NCBI RefSeq assembly: GCF_002285265.1
Contig: NZ_NSJB01000004.1
Coordinates: forward strand, 107,377 to 171,376
Length of the DNA stretch: 64,000 nt
DNA from: Vandammella animalimorsus
GTDB lineage: Bacteria > Pseudomonadota > Gammaproteobacteria > Burkholderiales > Burkholderiaceae_C
Direction: 5' to 3'
Shown piece by piece: positions 58,192 through 64,000 of this stretch; within the stretch, counting starts at the first letter, position 1; each line of letters starts with the position of its first letter. Below the pieces are notes generated by a model, which was not told the DNA's origin, made no database searches, and saw nothing but the letters and a program-made list of their open reading frames with translations. The position numbers and the translations under genes were made by a program.

Positions 58192-61100
58192 ATGCGCATC
58201 CTGCACATCCGCCTGAGCAACCTCAACGCCTTGAGCGGCCAGTGGCACATCGACCTCACGCACCCGGCCTACGCCAGCGAGGGCCTGTTTGCCATCACCG
58301 GCCCGACCGGCTCGGGCAAGAGCACGCTGCTGGACGCCATCTGCCTGGCGCTGTACGGCCGCACGCCGCGCCTGGCCAGAATCGGCAAGAGCGGCAACGA
58401 CATCATGTCGCGCCAAAGCGGCGAATGCTTTGCCGAGGTCGTCTTCGAAACCCCGGCCGGGCGCTGGCGCTGCCACTGGAGCCAGCGCCGCGCACGCAAG
58501 CATCCCGAGGGCGAGCTGCAAGCGCCGCGCCACGAAATCGCCAACGCCGACACCGGCCAGATTCTGCAAAGCAGCCTGCGCGGCGTGGCCGAGCGCGTCG
58601 AAGCCCTCACCGGGCTGGACTTCATGCGCTTTACCCGCTCCATGCTGCTGGCCCAGGGCGGCTTTGCCGCCTTTTTGCAGGCCGGGCCCGAGGAGCGCGC
58701 GCCGCTGCTCGAACACCTCACCGGCAGCGGCATCTACAGCCAGATCTCCATGCACGTGCACGCGCGCCACAGCCAGGAGCAGCAGCAACTGCAGGCCCTG
58801 CGCGCCGCGCTGCAGGGCGTGCAGCCGCTGCCGGCCCAGGAGCTGGCCCAGCTGCAGCAAGAGCTGGCCGGGCAACAAGCCCACGAAGCCCAGCTGCAGG
58901 CCCAGCTGGCCGAGCTGGCCCAGGCCATTGCCTGGCGCCAGCGCCTGCAGCAACTGCAGCAACAACACGCGCAATGGCTGGCCGCCCAACAGGCCCTGCA
59001 GGCCGAGCAGGCGCGCTTTGCGCCCGAGCAGGCCCGGCTCGACGCCGCGCAGCGCGCGCTGGAGCTGGCCGCCGCCGACGCCGCGCTGCAGGCGCTGCGC
59101 CAGGCCCAGGCCAGCGACGCCCAGCAGCTGCAGGCCCTGCAAGCGCACAGCGCCGCGCAGCAGCAGGCACTGGCGCAGGCCGAGGCCGACCAACAGGCCG
59201 CCGAGCAACGCCTGCACCAGGCCCAGCAAACCCAGGCCCAAAGCCGACAGCTGCTGCAACAGGTGCAGGCGCTGGACTGGCAGCGCCAGCAGCAGCAGCG
59301 CCAGCTCAGCGAACAGCAACAGGCCCTGCAGGCGCTGCATGAGCGCCTGCAGCACCAGCAGGCGCAACACCAACACAGCCTGCAGGAGCAGGCCCAGGCC
59401 GAGCAGCAGCTGCAGGCCCTGCAGGCGCAACAGCAGCAGCGCGCCGGCGATGCCCGGCTGGTCGAGGAGCTCTCCGCCCTGCGCGAGCGCATTGCCGCGC
59501 TGCAGCAAGGCGCGCAGCAGGCCGCCGCCCTGCGCCACGATCTGATCCAGGCTGAACAGGCCCAGGCCCAGGCCGAAGCGCACCGGCAAGCGCAACAGCA
59601 GCAAGCGCAGGCCTGCCAGGCCGGGCTGCAGGCGCAGCAGCAGCAACTGGCCCGGCAGCAGGCACAGCTGGCCCAGCTGCTGGACCAGCAATCGCTGGGC
59701 CACTGGCGCACCCACCACGGCGCCCTGCAAGCCCGCCTGGAGCAACTGGCCCAGGCCCAGGCCGCTGCCGACGAAGCCCGCCAGGCCCAGCAGACCGCCG
59801 CCGAGCAGCTGGCCCTGGCGCAGCACTGCCAGGCCCAGGCCCATGAGGCGCAACAGCGCCAGCAGCAACTGGCCCAACAGCTGCAGGCCCTGGAGCGCGA
59901 GCACCAGCTGCTGGAGCAGCAACACCAGCTGGAGCTGCGCATCCAAAGCCTGGAGCAAGCGCGCCACACCTTGCAGAACGGCCAGCCCTGCCCGCTGTGC
60001 GGCGCGCTCGAACACCCCTTCGCCCAGAGCCTGCCGCAGCCCGATCCACAGGCCACGGCCCAGCGCATCCAGGCCGCGCGCGCGCAACTGCAGCAATGCC
60101 GCGCCGAGCACACCCAGCAGCAACTGCGGCACAGCCAAAGCCATGAACAGGCCCAGCAGGCCCGGCAACACAGCCAGCAGCAGCAGCAGCGCGCCCAGGC
60201 TGCGCTGGCCAGGCTGCAGGCATTGCACGAGGCCCTGGCCCAGCCGCCCGCCCCAGCGCCTGCCGCACTGCCGCCGCCGACCTGCAAGGCGCAGCAGGCC
60301 GCCACCGCCCTGCTGCAGCGCCTGGCCCAATGGCCGGCCGACGCTCAGGGGCCGGAGCACAGCGCCGCACTCGATGCCCTGGCCCAGGCCCTGCACGCCG
60401 CCCAGGCCGAGCAGGCCGCGCAATACCAGGCCAGCGCACAGCGCCTGGCCGAAGCCGAAGAACTGGAGCAGGCCATCGCCCAAAGCCACGCCCAGCTGGA
60501 GCAGCAGCGCCAGGCCGCCGATCTGGCCATACAGGCCAGCCATGCCGCAGCCGAGCAGCTGGCCAAGGCCCAGCACGCCTTGCAACAACGGCAGCAGGCC
60601 CTGCACACCCTGCAGGCGGCGCAGGCCGCGCAGCGGCAGGCATTGCGGCAGGCTCTGCAGAGCCTGCCAGACCAACACGCCCTGCCCTGCTGGGCCGCCG
60701 CACCCCACCCTGCGGCCCAAGACCACACCGAGGCCTTGGCCGACGCGGACGAAGTCGATCAACAAAACCTGCAGGCACTGTTGCAGGCGCTGGAGCAGCG
60801 CCGCGCGCAATGGCTGCTGCTGCAACAACAACATGGCGCGCTGCAGCAGCAGCTCGCCGCCCTGGACCAGCGCATTGCGCAGCAGGCCCAGCATGCCGAG
60901 CAATTGCAGGCGCAATGGGCCGAGCAGCGCAACCAGTGCCAGGCTCTGCAACAGGCCACCGAGCAACTGCAGGCGCAGCGTCAGGCCTTGTTCGGCACGC
61001 AGGATCCAACGGCCCAGGCCGAGCGTTTGCAGGCCGATTGCCAAGCCGCCGCCCAGGCGCTGCAACAGGCCCAGCGGCACTGGCAGCAGGCCCAGGCCGC

Positions 61101-62109
61101 ACAGCTCGAACACCAAAGCCGCTGCCAGGCGCTGCAGCAGGCCCAGGCCGAGCGCGCGCCGCAGCTGCTCGCACAGGCGGCCGAGTTCGCCGCGCAGCTG
61201 CAGGCGCGCGGCTTTGCCGACGAGGCCGCCTACCGCGCCGCCACGCTGCCGCCCGCCCAACGCCAGCAGCTGGCCCAGCAGGCCGAGCGGCTGCGCATCG
61301 AACAGGCCCGCCTGCACAGCCAGCAGCAGGCGCTGCAGGCCCAGCGCAGCGCCCTGCAGGCCGAGCACCCCGACGAGCCCCCGCCGCTGCCCAGCCTGCA
61401 GCAGGCCCAGGCCGAGCTGGCCGCGCAGCAGCGCCAGGCGCTGGAGGCGCTGGGCACGCTCAAATCCCGCCTGGCCGAGCAGCAGCGCCTGGCCGATCAG
61501 CAGCAGGCGCAGCGCCAGGCCATCGAGGCGCAGCAGCGCGAATGCCAGCGCTGGGAGGCGCTGCACGCGCTGATTGGCTCTGCCGATGGCAAGAAGTACC
61601 GCCACTTCGTGCAGGGCCTGAGCCTGGCCATGGTGGTGGCCCAGGCCAATCGCCAGCTGCAGAAGATGAGCGGGCGCTACCTGCTGGTGTGCGACCCGGC
61701 GCAGCCGCTGGAGCTGAACGTGATCGACAACGACCAGGCAGGCCTGGTGCGCACGACCAAGAACCTCTCGGGCGGCGAGAGCTTCATCGTCAGCCTGGCG
61801 CTGGCGCTGGGCCTGTCGCACATGGCCAGCCAGAACGTGCGCGTGGACGCGCTGTTTCTCGACGAAGGCTTTGGCACGCTGGACGACGAGGCGCTGGAGA
61901 CGGCGCTGGACACGCTGGCCAGCCTGCGCCTGGAGGGCAAGCTCATCGGCGTGATCTCGCACGTGCCGGCCCTCAAGGAGCGCATCGCCACGCAAATCGT
62001 GCTCACGCCCCTGCCCGGCGGCCACAGCCGCCTCAGCGGCCCAGGCTGCTCGGCCGTGGCTGCGCCGCCGCCGCCCGCCCCATCCAGCAAACGCCGTGCG
62101 GCGCAGTGA
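58192..62109 (+). CDS. sbcC: Exonuclease SbcCD, ATPase subunit SbcC
   Basis: 1305 residues from ATG 58192, 28 bases after sbcD. RAD50-like: N-terminal Walker A ITGPTGSGKSTLLDAI; two very long coiled-coil arms (about 190-590 and 650-1140); zinc hook CPLC near 600; C-terminal ABC signature LSGGESFIVSLALALGLS and Walker B LFLDEGFGTLDDEAL. The arms are exceptionally rich in Gln, Ala and Leu, reflecting runs of CAG/GCC/CTG codons, which produces a long meaningless open frame on the opposite strand. Longer than E. coli SbcC (about 1050). Confidence 0.95.
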   Translation: MRILHIRLSNLNALSGQWHIDLTHPAYASEGLFAITGPTGSGKSTLLDAICLALYGRTPRLARIGKSGNDIMSRQSGECFAEVVFETPAGRWRCHWSQRRARKHPEGELQAPRHEIANADTGQILQSSLRGVAERVEALTGLDFMRFTRSMLLAQGGFAAFLQAGPEERAPLLEHLTGSGIYSQISMHVHARHSQEQQQLQALRAALQGVQPLPAQELAQLQQELAGQQAHEAQLQAQLAELAQAIAWRQRLQQLQQQHAQWLAAQQALQAEQARFAPEQARLDAAQRALELAAADAALQALRQAQASDAQQLQALQAHSAAQQQALAQAEADQQAAEQRLHQAQQTQAQSRQLLQQVQALDWQRQQQQRQLSEQQQALQALHERLQHQQAQHQHSLQEQAQAEQQLQALQAQQQQRAGDARLVEELSALRERIAALQQGAQQAAALRHDLIQAEQAQAQAEAHRQAQQQQAQACQAGLQAQQQQLARQQAQLAQLLDQQSLGHWRTHHGALQARLEQLAQAQAAADEARQAQQTAAEQLALAQHCQAQAHEAQQRQQQLAQQLQALEREHQLLEQQHQLELRIQSLEQARHTLQNGQPCPLCGALEHPFAQSLPQPDPQATAQRIQAARAQLQQCRAEHTQQQLRHSQSHEQAQQARQHSQQQQQRAQAALARLQALHEALAQPPAPAPAALPPPTCKAQQAATALLQRLAQWPADAQGPEHSAALDALAQALHAAQAEQAAQYQASAQRLAEAEELEQAIAQSHAQLEQQRQAADLAIQASHAAAEQLAKAQHALQQRQQALHTLQAAQAAQRQALRQALQSLPDQHALPCWAAAPHPAAQDHTEALADADEVDQQNLQALLQALEQRRAQWLLLQQQHGALQQQLAALDQRIAQQAQHAEQLQAQWAEQRNQCQALQQATEQLQAQRQALFGTQDPTAQAERLQADCQAAAQALQQAQRHWQQAQAAQLEHQSRCQALQQAQAERAPQLLAQAAEFAAQLQARGFADEAAYRAATLPPAQRQQLAQQAERLRIEQARLHSQQQALQAQRSALQAEHPDEPPPLPSLQQAQAELAAQQRQALEALGTLKSRLAEQQRLADQQQAQRQAIEAQQRECQRWEALHALIGSADGKKYRHFVQGLSLAMVVAQANRQLQKMSGRYLLVCDPAQPLELNVIDNDQAGLVRTTKNLSGGESFIVSLALALGLSHMASQNVRVDALFLDEGFGTLDDEALETALDTLASLRLEGKLIGVISHVPALKERIATQIVLTPLPGGHSRLSGPGCSAVAAPPPPAPSSKRRAAQ

Positions 62110-62871
62110 TGCACACGCCAGCCCGCTGCGCCATGGGCCACTGGCCGACCCGCGCCTTGTTTACATTTTCAGAGCGTGTTCTGCTCGAACGTTGACAAAT
62201 CCAAGTCCTGGCCGCTGACTGGCATCGCCATCTCGCAGGAAGCTCTGGTCATGCCCGCGAAGGCGGGCATCCAGCGCCACCCTTGCGCACGAGAGGGGAT
62301 TGGCCAACGGCAGCGCCGCCCCGTCAGCGTCGCCCCTGTCAGCGTCGCAACTGGACACCCGCCTGCGCGGGTGTGACGAGAACGAGAGAAGGCGGCGCTT
62401 GCAGGAAATGTCTTCATCAGAATCGAAACCGCTCTAAAGAGGTCGCAGTTTCAGCAGCCAGCAGGGTAAAACAGTATTGGCTCTCGTAGCCACCGCCTGC
62501 GCCAGTGTTGCGTGCCGAGGCCGGGATGTGCGCCCGGCGGCGCACCTCCTTTTCTTGTCTCGCCAAGAAAAGGAGGCAAAAGAAGGCGACCCCACTGCCC
62601 GCGACCCCGGCGCTACGCGCCGGGGCAACCTGTGCCGATGACCTGCCAGGGCGGATGCTGCGGAAACTCGCTGCGCGGCTGCGCCGCTACGCTCAAACAG
62701 CCGCAGCAAAGCATGATGAACAAAGCAGGCCCACTGTGTGTGGGCCTGCCCGCCCTGGCAGGCCAACGGCCCAGGCGCTGGCAGAAGGGGGCTCTGTTCG
62801 GGCCATCGCTTCGCTCGGCCCTTGGCTGGGCTGCTTGCCCCCATTTGCCGGCCCAAAAAACAGGCTGTCGA
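62110..62871. other. Repeat-rich intergenic region
   Basis: About 760 bp without a supported gene. It contains a REP-like hairpin pair (ATGCCCGCGAAGGCGGGCAT at about 62250-62269 and ACACCCGCCTGCGCGGGTGT at 62354-62373), a hairpin CCTCCTTTTCTTG with its complement at 62547-62577, and a 10-bp stem at 62728-62752 (GCAGGCCCAC and complement). Open frames here are short, conflicting and without family resemblance. Confidence 0.55.
62250..62373. repeat. Pair of REP-like palindromes
   Basis: Two short palindromes, the first with core CCCGCGAAGGCGGG followed by CATCCAG, the second with ACCCGCCTGCGCGGGT followed by GTGACGAG, face each other in inverted order about 85 bp apart. This is the form of common proteobacterial intergenic hairpin repeats. 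Confidence 0.65.
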
Positions 62872-64000
62872 TCACTGCACCCGATGGTTGCCAGCCACTG
62901 CGCGGCGCAGCGCGGCCACGGCCTGCTGGCCGCTGCGCACTGCGCCTTCCAGCGTGGCTGGGTAGGGGCCGTGCACGTAGTCGCCGCAGACCAGCAGCCG
63001 GGGCCAGGCGCTGCAGGGCTGCTGGCCGGGGCGTTGCAGGCCGGCCGTGCAGGCGAAGGTGGCGCGCTTTTCGATGATGCTGGCCACGGGCTGCCAGCGG
63101 CGCCCCGCCAGGCCGGGCAGGGCCTGGACCTGGGCCAGCACGCGCTGCGTCAGCGCAGCCTTGTCCAGCGCCGCATCCAGGGTGCTGGCCACCCAGGCCA
63201 GCAGGCCGGGCTCGCCCGTCAATTGCTGGCGGTCGAACACGTACTGCGCCACGCCGCCGGGGGCCAGCGCCAGCATGGGCCGCGCCAACAGGCCGGGCGC
63301 TGGCGCGGCTGGGGGCGCAGCCGCTGCCGTATCCGCGCCTGCGGCGCGCAGGAACACCGTGCCAATGGCCTCGTGGCGCAGCGCAGCGGCCTGTTGCAGC
63401 CAGCTGCGCAGCTCGGCGCTGGCCGCAGCCCCGGTCGCGGCTTCGGCTTCGGCCTCGGCGGCCAGCGGGCGCAGCAGGCGCAGGGCCTCACCCGCCGGGG
63501 TGGCCAGCAGCACGGCGTCGAAATGCTGGCCGTCCAGCAGCCAGCCTGCGCCTGCTTGACTGTCTGCCGCAGGCTGCAACTGATTGATGCGCTGGCCCAG
63601 GCGCAGCTGCGCGCCCTGCGCCTGCAGCCAATGCCAGGCCGGCTCGGCCAGCAAGTCGCCCAGCGGCACTTTGGGCAGCAGCAGGTCGGCGCTGCCCGGC
63701 CCGCCGGCCACGCTGTCTTGCAGCACGCGCAAGAACACCGCGCCGCTGGCCTGGGCCAGCGGTGTGTTCAGCGCGGCGGTGCACAGCGGCTCGATGAGCT
63801 GCTGCACCACCGCCTGCGGCAGGCCGGCGCACAGCTGGGCCACGCTGGCCGTGGGCGCGCAGGCAAAGCCGGCGCGCTGCCAGGCCTGCAGGCGGCGCAG
63901 CAGGGCCAGGCGCGCCCCCCAGCCCCAGCCTTGCGCGCGCAGCAGCGCCCAGGCTGTGCCCAGCGCCTGGGCCGGCGCCTGCAGCGGCGCGGGCAGCCGG
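62872..64000 (-). CDS. hpnE: HpnE-like FAD-dependent amine oxidase (5' end outside window)
   Basis: About 375 residues, open to the window edge; the apparent GTG start near 63843 is internal, since the frame continues with family-like sequence (GWGWGARLALLRRLQAW). LIEPLCTAALNTPLAQASG, DLLLPKVPLGDLLAEPAWHWL and the C-terminal LLVCGDYVHGPYPATLEGAVRSGQQAVAAL are those of the squalene-associated HpnE desaturase/dehydroxylase family. It acts in squalene formation for hopanoids together with HpnC and HpnD, which would be expected beyond the right edge. Confidence 0.8.
   Translation of the reverse strand, partial: RLPAPLQAPAQALGTAWALLRAQGWGWGARLALLRRLQAWQRAGFACAPTASVAQLCAGLPQAVVQQLIEPLCTAALNTPLAQASGAVFLRVLQDSVAGGPGSADLLLPKVPLGDLLAEPAWHWLQAQGAQLRLGQRINQLQPAADSQAGAGWLLDGQHFDAVLLATPAGEALRLLRPLAAEAEAEAATGAAASAELRSWLQQAAALRHEAIGTVFLRAAGADTAAAAPPAAPAPGLLARPMLALAPGGVAQYVFDRQQLTGEPGLLAWVASTLDAALDKAALTQRVLAQVQALPGLAGRRWQPVASIIEKRATFACTAGLQRPGQQPCSAWPRLLVCGDYVHGPYPATLEGAVRSGQQAVAALRRAVAGNHRVQ

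Noticed and set aside
57679..62025. Open frame of 1448 codons on the minus strand, antisense to sbcC
   Set aside because: Composed almost only of Leu, Gln, Gly and Ala as the mirror of the Gln/Ala-rich coiled coil. The sense strand encodes a complete SbcC with all ATPase motifs.
62434..63077. Small open frames on both strands in the gap after sbcC
   Set aside because: They conflict with one another, lack ribosome sites and span palindromes.

Overview
The window is GC-rich, densely coded DNA from a betaproteobacterium, most probably Comamonadaceae (Burkholderiales; Acidovorax/Alicycliphilus/Melaminivora-like). This rests on gene content and order: yajC-secD-secF, pilB-pilC-pilD, purE-purK-sua5, minCDE, tig-clpP-clpX, DUF485-actP-acs, trpE with a chorismate mutase, a Bug-type binding protein beside a CaiB transferase, and the rimI/UDG-like pair. 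The species cannot be fixed from this alone.

Layout. 0-2 kb: end of one YceI protein, a second complete YceI protein, then a truncated IS110 transposase embedded in dispersed repeats. 2-9 kb (minus strand): DUF1631 protein and the Sec accessory operon yajC-secD-secF. 9-11.6 kb (plus): CoA-transferase and Bug substrate-binding protein, closed by a strong terminator. 11.6-15.5 kb (minus): type IV pilus assembly pilBCD. 15.8-19.4 kb (plus): LytM-type M23 protein, rimI, a degenerate uracil-DNA-glycosylase-like protein, corA. 19.4-23.7 kb (minus): SGNH-like lipoprotein lacking catalytic residues, sua5, purK, purE. A 163-bp MITE-like element follows, then cnoX (plus), and a minus block of FAD monooxygenase, coaE, aspS and an FmdB zinc ribbon. 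29.4-33.4 kb: minCDE, comF, BioC-like methyltransferase.

33.6-41.7 kb is an accessory island between housekeeping genes. It holds a complete type II-C CRISPR-Cas system: tracrRNA, cas9, cas1, cas2 and an array of 22 repeats and 21 spacers. Next to it are a higBA-like toxin-antitoxin pair whose toxin looks decayed, an ASCH-domain protein and a decayed IS481 transposase. Several sequence signals indicate that tracrRNA and array are both transcribed on the minus strand, opposite to the cas genes: a TATAAT box just upstream of the anti-repeat, full pairing of the lower stem, a -10-like box at the end of every repeat, a terminator hairpin with T-runs between array and cas2, and a terminal repeat that keeps only the promoter-bearing end. 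This is the layout known from Neisseria and Campylobacter II-C loci, in which each repeat drives its own crRNA.

41.7-64 kb returns to housekeeping genes: DUF72 protein, small membrane protein, pteridine-reductase-like SDR, MidA-type methyltransferase, tRNA-Cys, clpX, clpP, tig, tRNA-Leu, two small paralogous secreted proteins, acs-actP-DUF485 (acetate uptake and activation), trpE plus chorismate mutase, sbcD-sbcC, a repeat-rich 760-bp gap, and a 5'-truncated hpnE-like gene.
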